Positions 31,502-39,687 of a DNA stretch of 64,000 nt are shown here, piece after piece. The translations under genes and the position numbers were made by a program. The DNA is from a virus. Position 1 is the stretch's first letter. Each line of letters begins with the position of its first letter. The notes under the pieces are model-generated. The model worked only from the letters and a program-made list of their open reading frames with translations. It had not been told where the DNA came from and ran no database searches. The stretch lies in the IMG/VR virus record IMGVR_UViG_3300037189_005847, positions 1 through 64,000 of that record. One strand, written 5' to 3'.

Positions 31502-31844
31502 AGCTGGCAAGCGCAGCTTGCGCCAAGTAGAAAGTAGACTTTCGACCATGCGGCCGTCGAGTGCAATTTCGATTAGGTCCGTGTTGACGGTCAGTCTGTG
31601 TGCGCGGCCCTGCGCCAGTAGGCATTTGGCAAGTACAAAGTAAATTTTAAACGCGGGATTCGGTCCAGCTGCTGTTTAATTGCAAGTGTGTGCGTGCACC
31701 AGTAGGCAAATGGCAAGTACAAAATCAAAGCGCGTGGCGGGGTTCGTGCGATTCGAAACTACGTTTCAAAGTCCTGCAACGGTGCATCACTTCGTGATGT
31801 GGGTGGGTGCGAAGCACCAGTAGGCAAACGGCAAGTAGAATTTT
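31502..31844 (+). repeat. Hairpin-plus-CAGTAGGCAAAYGGCAAGTA repeat family
   Basis: Copies at about 31612-31640, 31696-31724 and 31814-31844, with a diverged one at 31502-31541. Each has a short GYGC/GCRC hairpin directly followed by CCAGTAGGCAnnnGGCAAGTA and an A/T-rich tail. No protein frame is conserved among them. Confidence 0.8.
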
Positions 31845-31923
31845 GATGCGTGTGGTAGGATTTTGACTAGTGAATGATTGAAACAAGGTCCTGGGTACGC
31901 CACAGGCTACCGAATCATACTAA

Positions 31924-31957
31924 AAAGGCCCCTAGGATCACTCCTAGGGGCCTTTTG
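31924..31957. terminator. Bidirectional terminator-like hairpin
   Basis: AAAAAGGCCCCTAGGA/TCCTAGGGGCCTTTT: nearly perfect stem with A-run on one side and T-run on the other. Confidence 0.85.
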
Positions 31958-32252
31958 CACTTCGTGCAACGCCATATTCGGTATGAAACGTAGTTTCACG
32001 GGTCTGACGGGCAGGGGTCAAGCAATTAACGGTTGTTTTTTGAAATATTTTTGAGGAATCCTACTTTTTAAATGATTATTTGGCAAGACCACTGGTACCA
32101 ACCTGTTTTTATGAATTTCTGGCGCGGTCGGCTACCGATAGTATACGTTACTAGACTAAAATCTCTCTTATTTGAAAAATAATCACTAGACAGAGTCCTG
32201 GATCCGAAGAGAGTCTAAAAAATAGACGGAATCCTAGTAGGAAAACCTAAAA

Positions 32253-32410
32253 ACCCCGAGCCATTTCATGGCCCACCAGTGCAAATACTTTGCACGATGT
32301 AAGGGCCCCGAGCCATTTCATGGACCACCAGTGCAACTTCGTTGCAACCAATGCAACGGAATCAACCCCGAGCCATTTCATGGCAGGCCAGTACAACCCA
32401 ATGCAACTAC
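32253..32410. repeat. Three direct repeats CCCCGAGCCATTTCATGG
   Basis: Copies start at 32253, 32305 and 32365, each continuing into CCAGTRCAA and a GCAA-type hairpin. The core CCATTTCATGG is itself nearly palindromic. Possible protein-binding or RNA units. Confidence 0.85.
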
Positions 32411-32865
32411 GTTGCAACGCAGGCTGGGATAGTATCACTTGCCGCCTGTGCCAATTCTTGGCAGGCCTGAATGTGCCTGAATAATAATACTATAAACTAG
32501 AATACGACGTAAACAGGTTAAAATACGTTTAAACAATCTAACACAGTGATTTAAACGTAAGTACGACTCAAATATCCGCTTCGATCACCACTAATTCACT
32601 TCGTGATGCTGTCAGCAGCGCTCGCTAACGCTCGTAGCCTGCTGCTGGCCCCGCCGTTTCACTGCGTGATCTTAGTACGCACGGCAATTCCATTGCCTAT
32701 CTCGTTCTCCCTGCTCTTTTGTCTACCTCTCAATCGTACACCTAAATGAATAAAAAGTCTAGTAGCAAAGTTGTCAAAAACAATGGTTGACGACCATTTT
32801 AAAAATATTCTTTAATGCCCTGCCCCCAGCGCAACTCCGTTGCTGCACTTTTTAGACGATTATGC

Positions 32866-32894
32866 TTGACCTCAGCTGGTGACCGTGGTATTCT
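32866..32894 (+). promoter_or_regulatory. Promoter of the 32915-35700 operon
   Basis: TTGACC, 17 bases, TATTCT, about 20 bases before the ATG with AAAGGAG between. A second possible promoter, TTGACG-N18-TTTAAT, lies at about 32787. Confidence 0.7.
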
Positions 32895-32914
32895 AAATCA
32901 AAGGAGAAAATCGA

Positions 32915-33157
32915 ATGTATACAATTACAACAAATGCTGACTGGCGTGTAGCCTCAGCCAACTCAACTGTAGCTTTTCAGATCACTGGATCGGGTGCAGT
33001 TTTCGTAGGACTAGGAACTAACGTATCACCTGCGGCCGGATTTGTCTATGAGGCTAACCAAGGAGACCGCGGAGCTTTAACTGACATATTCCCAACTGCT
33101 AGTGGAAATGTGGTTTGGGTTCGTTCCAGCTTCCCAAGTGAGGTTACTCTAGGATGA
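32915..33157 (+). CDS. Small virion-like protein, 80 aa
   Basis: Beta-rich and Gly/Ser/Val-rich (FQITGSGAVFVGLGTN). Its stop overlaps the next ATG (ATGA). Probably a structural protein coupled to 33154-33957. Confidence 0.5.
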   Translation: MYTITTNADWRVASANSTVAFQITGSGAVFVGLGTNVSPAAGFVYEANQGDRGALTDIFPTASGNVVWVRSSFPSEVTLG

Positions 33158-33957
33158 TATCACCTTTCGACACCTTCGGAGTTAACTCTTGGGTGCCTGG
33201 AGGAGGTGGGACAGTTTTGGGCGAACTACGTTCGCTGGCTAGAACGCTCTCCTCGGTCACTGCCAACGCCACTGCCGTGGCTGCGGCTGTCACAGCTGTA
33301 GAGCTACGTGGATATTCAGCGTGGGCAGTTCCCGTCCCCACACTCATGAGTGAGTCAATGACAGGAGTTCAGACCATTCCTGGCGCAGGTAACTTCCGTT
33401 ACCGTGCTAGCGGTCCTCTCGGGGTTCGTGATCTGGGAACTCTAACTGGGACGGCTGCTGCTAGCGGATTACCTTGGAGCGCTATGGCATTCTGGGATGG
33501 AACTCAATTCCGTGGGATCCTAGTTTGGGCTTGGACAGGCGCTACGATAGACTCTGGGGGAACTGTCGTTCCTTCTGCTCGACCTGTTACCACACCAGCC
33601 ACCATGTTCTCACCTCAAACTGGTGATGGACTGTTCCGTCAATATCGTCCGATCATCATATCTAACACTGGAGACATCATCCTAGATGGCAGCAATGAAA
33701 CTAGTGGATTTCAGTTTTCATCGGCTCAAGATCCTACTGCCAACGGTTATCATACAACCTCATTCTTCTCTCGTGATGACGGAGTTTGGGGAATCCAGCC
33801 GGGAGCTCGTCTTGACGGCGACACTCCAGGACCTGCTCTTACCACTGGTGGATATGGTATCTCAGCGTTCCAAGCTAGTGAACCGGTCACCACATATTTC
33901 TGGGGTGGAGCCTCCCAGGCCTCTGCAAATTATGTTGGGGTCGTGTTTAGCGCATAA
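33154..33957 (+). CDS. Virion/fibre-like protein, 267 aa
   Basis: An Ala/Val/Thr-rich helix after residue 25 (RTLSSVTANATAVAAAVTAVE) suggests a trimeric coiled coil, followed by a Gly/Ser-rich beta domain. Resembles a short fibre or decoration protein. TAATG overlap with the PlcP-like gene. Confidence 0.5.
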   Translation: MISPFDTFGVNSWVPGGGGTVLGELRSLARTLSSVTANATAVAAAVTAVELRGYSAWAVPVPTLMSESMTGVQTIPGAGNFRYRASGPLGVRDLGTLTGTAAASGLPWSAMAFWDGTQFRGILVWAWTGATIDSGGTVVPSARPVTTPATMFSPQTGDGLFRQYRPIIISNTGDIILDGSNETSGFQFSSAQDPTANGYHTTSFFSRDDGVWGIQPGARLDGDTPGPALTTGGYGISAFQASEPVTTYFWGGASQASANYVGVVFSA

Positions 33958-34715
33958 TGCATTACACCAGCATTTTCATATCGGACATTCACCTAGGAGC
34001 TCGCGGTTGTCAAGCAGACGCGCTGTGTGCGTTTCTAAAGCAGCACACATGCGATCGACTGTTTCTGGTTGGAGACATTGTCGACGGCTGGCAACTTAGC
34101 CGTCGGTGGTGGTTTCCTCAAAGCCATGCGAATGTGATACGTCGTATCCTTACCGCAGCGAAAAGAGGAACTGAGGTCACATACACGACCGGAAACCACG
34201 ATGAGGTGTTTCGCAAGTTCACTCAATTCGACATTGAAGTTGGCAACATCCGTCTGGTAGATCGTTGTGACTATCACTCTGTGAGCGGACAGCGGCTGCT
34301 GGTGATTCATGGAGACTTCTTTGACTCGCTGATGGTTGACAAACGTTGGCTGATGCACATCGGTGATGTGGCATACAACGCGGCCATCGTCGCGAACATT
34401 CAATTTAACCGAGTGAGAGGTTGGTTTGGTCTAGAATACTGGAGTTTGAGCAACTGGCTCAAACAGACTACAAAACAAGCTGTATCATTCATCACACACT
34501 TTGAAACTCACGTTTCTGCATATTGCAAACGTGAAGGCTATGACGGGATCATCTGCGGACACATTCACACAGCTGTGATCAAGCAGATTGATGGGGTTGC
34601 ATACATGAATTGCGGTGATTGGGTTGAAAGCGCAACTGCCCTTGTAGAACACTCAGACGGTCGGTTTGAAATCATAGAGTTTAGGTTAGATGGCACGAAT
34701 ACTTCTGATAACTGA
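33957..34715 (+). CDS. PlcP-like metallophosphoesterase (phospholipase C of lipid remodelling)
   Basis: 252 aa calcineurin-fold enzyme. Metal ligands: D10/H12 (SDIHLG), D40 (GDIVDGW), N80/H81 (GNHDE), H118 (VIHGD), H202/H204 (GHIHT). The segments RGCQAD, VGDIVDGWQLSRRWWFPQSHANV and MNCGDWVESATALVEH are characteristic of the family that includes PlcP. PlcP of rhizobia and marine bacteria removes head groups from phospholipids in phosphate starvation. Relatives are often annotated LpxH-like. Overlaps the glycosyltransferase gene by 26 bases, and PlcP genes commonly neighbour Agt. Activity is inferred. Confidence 0.75.
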   Translation: MHYTSIFISDIHLGARGCQADALCAFLKQHTCDRLFLVGDIVDGWQLSRRWWFPQSHANVIRRILTAAKRGTEVTYTTGNHDEVFRKFTQFDIEVGNIRLVDRCDYHSVSGQRLLVIHGDFFDSLMVDKRWLMHIGDVAYNAAIVANIQFNRVRGWFGLEYWSLSNWLKQTTKQAVSFITHFETHVSAYCKREGYDGIICGHIHTAVIKQIDGVAYMNCGDWVESATALVEHSDGRFEIIEFRLDGTNTSDN

Positions 34716-35700
34716 TGCTTGGCATCCGCAAACTAATGGAGTGGTCACAACCCTAACGAACCTCGTTCGTGAAGCTAGAAACCATGGAGATGTGGTACAC
34801 GTTTATCATCCTGGACGCTGTACTGTCCGGTTCTCGCTTCCTCAGTATCCTGAGGTTACGGTAGGAATCCCAAATCCTCTGCACATTCGTAGACTGCTCA
34901 AGCGTCAACGCTGGGATCACATTCACATTGCAACTCTAGAAGGCCCACTTGGAATTGCATTTGCTAGAACTTGTCGCAGACTGCGCATCCCGTTCTCAGC
35001 ATCATGCCATACCAAATTTCCTGAGTTTGTCAATGCTCGTTGGCCTTGGATCAGTGTTGAGCGGGGTTGGCGGCTGATGCGTTGGGCTTATCGTGATGCT
35101 ACTGCGGTTTTAACCACAACTGAATCAATGGTTCGAGAGCTGCGCGGTCACGGATTCACTCAGCCAGTTCACTCATGGACACGCGGAGTTGATACTGCCA
35201 CGTTCTATCCATACACGGGAGAGGCTGGGTCTACTAAGATTGTGTTGTGCGTGAGCCGTGTGAGCCATGAAAAAGGTCTGGACGACTTTTGCAGTCTTGA
35301 CATTCCAGGCACTCAAAAGGTGCTAGTAGGTGATGGACCATATCTGGAGGCTTTGAAGGCTCGGTATCCAGATGTTCTTTTTGCTGGAAAGCGAACAGGG
35401 CACGAGCTTGGTGACTGGTATAGACGAGCATCAGTGTTCGTATTTCCTTCTCGATCTGATACATTTGGAGTTGTAAACATTGAGGCGCTGGCTTGTGGAA
35501 CTCCTGTAGCTGCATATCCTGTTACTGGGCCTATAGACATATTAACTCAAGGAGTTAATGGGTACTTAAGTGATGATCTACATGAAGCTGTGGTTGAAGC
35601 AATGAAACTGAGCAGGCAGGATGCTTATGATAGTTCTACGCGTTGGACATGGAAATCGTGTTATGAACAGTTCTCTCGCATACTCATACCAGCTAAATAA
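34690..35700 (+). CDS. GT4 glycosyltransferase, Agt-like
   Basis: 336 aa, complete GT-B fold. N-terminal DAWHPQTNGVVTTL; acceptor region SCHTKFPEFVNAR; C-terminal nucleotide-sugar site PSRSDTFGVVNIEALACGTPVAAYPVTGP, with the Asp-for-Glu variant of the E-x7-E motif seen in diacylglycerol glycosyltransferases. In marine alphaproteobacteria Agt adds sugar or uronic acid to the diacylglycerol made by PlcP. Co-occurrence with the preceding gene supports this. LPS or capsid glycosylation is the alternative. Confidence 0.75.
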   Translation: MARILLITDAWHPQTNGVVTTLTNLVREARNHGDVVHVYHPGRCTVRFSLPQYPEVTVGIPNPLHIRRLLKRQRWDHIHIATLEGPLGIAFARTCRRLRIPFSASCHTKFPEFVNARWPWISVERGWRLMRWAYRDATAVLTTTESMVRELRGHGFTQPVHSWTRGVDTATFYPYTGEAGSTKIVLCVSRVSHEKGLDDFCSLDIPGTQKVLVGDGPYLEALKARYPDVLFAGKRTGHELGDWYRRASVFVFPSRSDTFGVVNIEALACGTPVAAYPVTGPIDILTQGVNGYLSDDLHEAVVEAMKLSRQDAYDSSTRWTWKSCYEQFSRILIPAK

Positions 35701-35727
35701 AAAAGGGCCCATTACGGGCCCTTTTTG
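35699..35727. terminator. Bidirectional terminator between convergent operons
   Basis: AAAAAAGGGCCC, five-base loop, GGGCCCTTTTT. It serves the glycosyltransferase on the plus strand and the end of 35712-36245 on the minus strand. Confidence 0.9.
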
Positions 35728-36245
35728 GTAGATGCTTGTTCAATTGCACGACGTTCTACTCGTGCTAGGATACCTTCAAACGCTCGGTAGATGTGACGAT
35801 ATACAGCGCGGATAGGACGATTAATCAGATCCCATGCTAGACCCCACGGCCACATGATGGCCCAGCTAGCAATTCGGTCACCGTTCCATGAGGCTGTATA
35901 CTCCCGGAAACGATACGACTGACGAAACTCTTCGTGGGAATAGTCGGTTGGATTTGCCTTCACATAGTCGTCCCACAGGCTAGAGATTTGAGGGCCGCAC
36001 GCATTAATCCAACGAGGAAAGCGAATGAGAGTTGAGTATGAGAGTCCAATGATCACATAGAGGACTAAGGCTGCCACAATGAGCAGCGGGTTTGCAACTA
36101 ACGTTGCCCACACTGGAAGTGCAAACCACCACTGAACAACAGCTAGAGTTCCAACAAATGTTACAAAAGCTCCAAACGAGTTGTCCCATTCAACTGATGC
36201 AATTCCTAGAATGGCAATGATAAGTAAGGCTACGATTTCAATCAA
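35712..36245 (-). CDS. Membrane protein, 177 aa
   Basis: Three or so transmembrane helices in the first 75 residues (IVALLIIAILGIASV, AFVTFVGTLAVVQWW, PLLIVAALVLYVIIGL), then a cytoplasmic Trp/Arg-rich domain. Last gene of the minus-strand arm. No family recognised. Confidence 0.65.
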   Translation of the reverse strand: MIEIVALLIIAILGIASVEWDNSFGAFVTFVGTLAVVQWWFALPVWATLVANPLLIVAALVLYVIIGLSYSTLIRFPRWINACGPQISSLWDDYVKANPTDYSHEEFRQSYRFREYTASWNGDRIASWAIMWPWGLAWDLINRPIRAVYRHIYRAFEGILARVERRAIEQASTKKGP

Positions 36246-36780
36246 GTTGAGGCTCCAAGGCTATGCGGCGTACCGCGCTTCTTAATGTGTTTAGGTCGTG
36301 ATCATTAGTGATGACGCTATCAGCTAGATGCCGAATATCTTGCTCGCTAGCGTGTCCATCACTCTTAGTTCCAGGACGGTCAATCCAGATGAGCCGGCCC
36401 CCTACCGCACGAAGTGCGTCCACTTCGTGAGGAAAGCGCACATCACTACAGCAGACCGAGTTTGGTTTGAGCATTCTCACTCGACGCTGCCACATTGGTA
36501 TCCAGAGGTTTGGATGGATCGAGTTTCGCCACTCAGTACCCAGCTGTTGCATTGCATGGCGCGGTGTTTGACCGATCAACCATTCATCTGGCTGCTCTTT
36601 TAGATCCCCTTCTAGACGACGTTCCACTTCGTCGTGTGTTAGACCGCAATACTGATACATAATTCTCAGCATCTGTTTTAGCGGTGCTGCCATCTTCACA
36701 TCTACGAAACCTAACTGTTCAAGTGTTGCGACGGCTTCGCTCTTTCCGCTTCCTTTAAACCCTGCGAAGGCTATAATCAT
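36238..36780 (-). CDS. Deoxynucleoside monophosphate kinase
   Basis: 180 aa, start at 36780 chosen for the ATGA overlap. P-loop FAGFKGSGKSEA near the N-terminus, a helical lid region, and VCCSDVRFPHEVDAL then WIDRPG, as in T4 gp1-type dNMP kinases. Converts dNMPs, including modified ones, to dNDPs for phage DNA synthesis. Confidence 0.8.
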   Translation of the reverse strand: MIIAFAGFKGSGKSEAVATLEQLGFVDVKMAAPLKQMLRIMYQYCGLTHDEVERRLEGDLKEQPDEWLIGQTPRHAMQQLGTEWRNSIHPNLWIPMWQRRVRMLKPNSVCCSDVRFPHEVDALRAVGGRLIWIDRPGTKSDGHASEQDIRHLADSVITNDHDLNTLRSAVRRIALEPQLD

Positions 36781-37037
36781 TGTAGGCGTTCCCATGTTTG
36801 TTCGATAACTCGTTGTGATCGCTGATCTGGATGTTCTGGACTGTGGTCAACTCCGTTGACAATGAGAGGCTTCCAATCGTTGTCCCACATCTTGAACTCG
36901 TTACGAATCATACGTCCTAGGCTGTCGTGATATTTCACTAGGCTGTCACGAGAGCTGTCAACGAATTGAACTACAAACGTTGGACCTAGTGCGTTGATTT
37001 TACGGACCAACCATCCGATCATCTCTTCTTCAATCAT
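36777..37037 (-). CDS. Hypothetical protein, 86 aa
   Basis: MIEEEMIGWLVRKINALGP; mixed alpha/beta with a TWERLQ end. ATGA-coupled on both sides. No family recognised. Confidence 0.6.
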   Translation of the reverse strand: MIEEEMIGWLVRKINALGPTFVVQFVDSSRDSLVKYHDSLGRMIRNEFKMWDNDWKPLIVNGVDHSPEHPDQRSQRVIEQTWERLQ

Positions 37038-37282
37038 TCAATATCTCCTAGACTATTTAGGGCTTCTTGCATAGCCCAGGCTACTCTCTCATTATCTTCG
37101 TCGTCTAGTGCTCCGAGTAGGTCTATGAGCGCTGATTTAATATCTCTAAAGTGTCGAAGTTGTTCGTTATTGATGCTCTCAAATATCGCATCCAATGCAG
37201 CATCTAGATTGCGGGGATGTGGCAGTCCTCCTTCAGCTACCTGCGTTACCACCCGTGCGACTTCGTCGCGAGATTCGCTCAT
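37034..37282 (-). CDS. Hypothetical acidic helical protein, 82 aa
   Basis: Predicted all-helical and acidic (LIDLLGALDDEDNERVAWAM). ATGA overlaps with neighbours. No family recognised. Confidence 0.6.
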   Translation of the reverse strand: MSESRDEVARVVTQVAEGGLPHPRNLDAALDAIFESINNEQLRHFRDIKSALIDLLGALDDEDNERVAWAMQEALNSLGDIE

Positions 37283-37443
37283 CGTGTAATCCTATCTACA
37301 ATCCACTCGCCTAAGACCATGCCCGCAAAGTAAAAGCAGGCGGACAGAATGATACTAGTAAAGATGTAACCAGTAACTGCCCAGAGCGCTACTGCTCCCA
37401 ACGCGACCATCGTCACATCATAAAGCCCAATGTTAGACGTCAT
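37279..37443 (-). CDS. Small membrane protein, 54 aa
   Basis: Two hydrophobic helices (MVALGAVALWAVTGYIF and SIILSACFYFAGMVLG), ending EWIVDRITR. Overlaps both neighbours by start/stop, which supports it as a real gene. Confidence 0.6.
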   Translation of the reverse strand: MTSNIGLYDVTMVALGAVALWAVTGYIFTSIILSACFYFAGMVLGEWIVDRITR

Positions 37444-37696
37444 CTTTTTCACTCCGATCTCTCAACTCAGTTCCTACTCGACGAGACTTGCGATACATTG
37501 AACGTAGTGGGTATCCTAAGGCTTCCGCAGCTACCATGTATGCATAAGCCTTACCAACAAACTCGGCGGTGCTCATCTTGTTGTTCGCGACACGCTTGAG
37601 AACATGATTGATGTGTGCATATGCCACATCATTAACCTCGTCTACAAATTCTTTATCTTTATCGTTCACGTTCCAGTCTCCATTGACACCAATCAT
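37433..37696 (-). CDS. Hypothetical protein, 87 aa
   Basis: Start MIGVNGDWN at 37696 preferred over 37723, whose first residues (MCICFLCYG) are out of keeping. Helical, ending in a charged RKSRRVGTELRDRSEKDDV. No family recognised. Confidence 0.5.
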   Translation of the reverse strand: MIGVNGDWNVNDKDKEFVDEVNDVAYAHINHVLKRVANNKMSTAEFVGKAYAYMVAAEALGYPLRSMYRKSRRVGTELRDRSEKDDV

Positions 37697-37838
37697 CCCA
37701 TAACACAAAAAGCATATACACACAAGCTACACTCAGCGCTGATTGCCACCACACTGCTGCTGTTACAGATGCAATTGCTGAAGCTACAATCCAATCAGCT
37801 ACAAATACAGCTACTGCCCAATCATACCACCTAATCAT
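37659..37838 (-). CDS. Small membrane protein, 59 aa
   Basis: Very hydrophobic, Ala/Val/Trp-rich (AVAVFVADWIVASAIASVTAAVWW, described in parts; ALSVACVYMLFVLW), with a basic end RLERER. Probably two membrane helices. Overlaps both neighbours. Confidence 0.55.
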   Translation of the reverse strand: MIRWYDWAVAVFVADWIVASAIASVTAAVWWQSALSVACVYMLFVLWDDWCQWRLERER

Positions 37839-38061
37839 CTAACCAACACTGTCCCACAGCTTCACAAAGGTCCATACGAGGACAGTCGCATTCAGCCATA
37901 GTTTGGTAGATGCTCTGTCTCCATCCTTTAGGAGCCTGTTTGATTACATCAAATCCTTCCATCCGCAGAACGGCAAGTATGCCTTGAGCGAGATCAGGTA
38001 CATCACCTGTCTCGCAAGTCTTTAAGGCTAGTCGAATTGCTTCAAGGGCTGGTTCACTCAT
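37831..38061 (-). CDS. Hypothetical protein, 76 aa
   Basis: Start MSEPALEAIRLALKTCETG at 38061, overlapping the end of 38054-38416. Four Cys in the C-terminal half (ECDCPRMDLCEAVGQCW) could bind metal. No family recognised. Confidence 0.55.
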   Translation of the reverse strand: MSEPALEAIRLALKTCETGDVPDLAQGILAVLRMEGFDVIKQAPKGWRQSIYQTMAECDCPRMDLCEAVGQCWLDD

Positions 38062-38416
38062 GCTTTGGTTTCCATAGTTTTGCGAATTTGAGTACGTTAG
38101 GCAGTTCTTCGCGTGGGCAAACAACTGCACACGATTTACGGCCTTCAAGAACTGTGCTTTCATGCGCTAGATATACGTTAGGTAGAGCTGCAATCTTGTC
38201 AAACTCTCGTTGGTTGACTCGCACTACACACTTCTTGAACGACTGAGAAATCCACCGTTCGTAGTTTTTTAAGTTTTCAGTTTGCTCTTCATCGAAAATA
38301 TTTAGTATTTCAATGTCAGCCATGAAGTTTAGATGTGCTCCTAACATAGCATGAGCTACAAGAGTTGGCGTCATGTAGTCTGGAAATTCGTCAAGAATTG
38401 CGATGTATAGTTTCAT
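38054..38416 (-). CDS. Peptidyl-tRNA hydrolase 2 (PTH2)-like protein
   Basis: 120 aa. KLYIAILDEF start, then HAMLGAHLNF, WISQSFKKCVVRVNQREFDKIA and AVVCPREELPNVLKFAKLW follow the order of the PTH2 fold (conserved His, W-xx-x-KVVV, final APxExx). PTH2 recycles peptidyl-tRNA, which would fit the phage tmRNA. Divergent; catalytic competence uncertain. Confidence 0.55.
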   Translation of the reverse strand: MKLYIAILDEFPDYMTPTLVAHAMLGAHLNFMADIEILNIFDEEQTENLKNYERWISQSFKKCVVRVNQREFDKIAALPNVYLAHESTVLEGRKSCAVVCPREELPNVLKFAKLWKPKHE

Positions 38417-38817
38417 TTCTCAACTCTCTCTACAATCTTACGCCCGTGCGTTAGCGTAATACGATGGGTGTCTGTATCTTCTGTCCAAGTTTTAGCCCAA
38501 GGCCCACGAACAGTAAAACACCAAGATGTGCGATCTGCTAGCACTCTATGGTTTCTACTGCGGCGTGTGACCTTGGGAAGTAGTGAACGCTTGTAAAACT
38601 TGTACTTAATCCAGCCATCATCGTCTAGATGTTCTTCTAGCAGCTCTCCGCTAATAAACCAAGTCCAAGCGTTGAACGCATGAGTGTGAGACGCTTCACG
38701 GCTTCCAGGATTAAAACGTAGAAAGGCTACGCTGCACACACTCTTAATCTCAAATAGGAAGAAGGCATCTACTGGAGATTCTGGACCTCCATCTTTTGCC
38801 CATGTAAAAAACTTCAT
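38413..38817 (-). CDS. Cupin-fold protein, 134 aa
   Basis: FLRFNPGSREASHTHAFNAWTWFISGELLEEH is split by a His-x-His typical of cupin metal sites, with a second motif around SRNHRVL. Small cupins of unknown substrate recur in phages. ATGA-coupled. Confidence 0.6.
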   Translation of the reverse strand: MKFFTWAKDGGPESPVDAFFLFEIKSVCSVAFLRFNPGSREASHTHAFNAWTWFISGELLEEHLDDDGWIKYKFYKRSLLPKVTRRSRNHRVLADRTSWCFTVRGPWAKTWTEDTDTHRITLTHGRKIVERVEK

Positions 38818-39047
38818 TGTTTCATCCTCGTTACCATACCGACACGTTCAAATCTACGAGTGTCGATACGTTCTAGTTCTTCATCTGGAGCCATAATCAT
38901 TATGCGATGGCCGTCAGCATGAAGAACTCGCATCCAGTTAATTCCTCGGTGAGTAAAAATCTTGTATCCTCGACTCAGCCAGTAGTCAATCTCTTGGCGC
39001 ATCATAGGAGTGAAAGAGATTTCTGTATCTTTAAAGTGTAGCTTCAT
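38814..39047 (-). CDS. Hypothetical protein, 77 aa
   Basis: MKLHFKDTEISFTPMMRQEID; small alpha/beta protein with IMIMAPDEELERIDTRRF. No family recognised. Confidence 0.55.
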   Translation of the reverse strand: MKLHFKDTEISFTPMMRQEIDYWLSRGYKIFTHRGINWMRVLHADGHRIMIMAPDEELERIDTRRFERVGMVTRMKQ

Positions 39048-39302
39048 TTATGGCTTCTTTCCTGGAAACGTTTCTAGCCAATCTTCAATCCGGTCTAGAC
39101 GTCTGCGATATCGCATCACCTGACCCATCAACTGCTCTCGTGTCATGTCTTGCAGGTCTTTAGCTTGACAACCTTCTAGAGGATTATCGCTGCGAGGGCT
39201 TGCTGATCTACCAAACCAATCACGAGCTCCGCAAGTATCACACTTGTACCAGTACTCGCCGTTATGGTCTGATAAGAAGTCAAATGTTACGTGGCACGGC
39301 AT
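39048..39302 (-). CDS. Small zinc-binding protein, 84 aa
   Basis: N-terminal CxxH-type element, then YKCDTCGARDWFG and a helical C-terminus (RYRRRLDRIEDWL). Likely a zinc ribbon; role unknown. Confidence 0.55.
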   Translation of the reverse strand: MPCHVTFDFLSDHNGEYWYKCDTCGARDWFGRSASPRSDNPLEGCQAKDLQDMTREQLMGQVMRYRRRLDRIEDWLETFPGKKP

Positions 39303-39472
39303 CGCATGTACTCCAGCATTTGTAAGGTTAATTCACGAATACGAGGCTTAACTGTAGCATCATTTCTAAAAATCATGCGTTCCATCAGCTGTTTACGCTC
39401 TCGGCGCATATCGCCATACTCAGAGCCGATGTACTTGCCGTTTAGGGTGTCGTAGTCTTTATCATCCATCAT
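39287..39472 (-). CDS. Hypothetical protein, 61 aa
   Basis: Charged helical protein (MRRERKQLMERMIFRND). Overlaps both neighbours. No family recognised. Confidence 0.5.
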   Translation of the reverse strand: MMDDKDYDTLNGKYIGSEYGDMRRERKQLMERMIFRNDATVKPRIRELTLQMLEYMRCRAT

Positions 39473-39687
39473 AACAGCTCCAAAAACCTTTGCTTGACTA
39501 GCTGACGTTCACGTTCTTCTGCTGCTAAGTACCGAGACCACATTCCACGACCGTGTGCGTCTTCTACGTGGCTTTTCAAGCCGCCTACATACTTTCCGCA
39601 AATGCGGCACTCCGTGCCGACCTTGCCTCGACGGATCTTAGGATTGCTCTCTTTATCTTCTTTCCAAGCCTGATAAAAATTAATCAT
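39469..39687 (-). CDS. C2H2-type zinc-finger protein, 72 aa
   Basis: CRICGKYVGGLKSHVEDAHGRG (residues 27-48, shown in parts: CRICG, then LKSHVEDAH) is a classical Cys2His2 finger. Could bind DNA. ATGA-coupled. Confidence 0.65.
   Translation of the reverse strand: MINFYQAWKEDKESNPKIRRGKVGTECRICGKYVGGLKSHVEDAHGRGMWSRYLAAEERERQLVKQRFLELL

Larger units (their letters stand above)
31446..32914. other. Non-coding repeat- and hairpin-rich region
   Basis: No convincing gene in about 1.47 kb; short frames on both strands run through repeats. It holds the CCAGTAGGCA repeat family, a terminator, three GAGCCATTTCATGG units and many mini-hairpins. Examples: GCATCACTTCGTGATG near 31785, TTGCACTTCGTGCAA near 31962, GGCAATTCCATTGCC near 32681. 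It ends with a plus-strand promoter. Confidence 0.65.

Noticed and set aside
31502-32410. CRISPR array
   Set aside because: Repeats are few, imperfect and unevenly spaced, and no cas gene is present.
32247-32438. 63-aa minus-strand protein with repeats
   Set aside because: The frame is only the translation of three nucleotide repeats and lacks a start context.
33957-34715. LpxH (UDP-2,3-diacylglucosamine pyrophosphatase) as name
   Set aside because: The fold is shared, but the RGCQAD, WWFPQSHANV and NCGDWVES segments and the adjoining Agt-like gene fit PlcP better. Not fully excluded.
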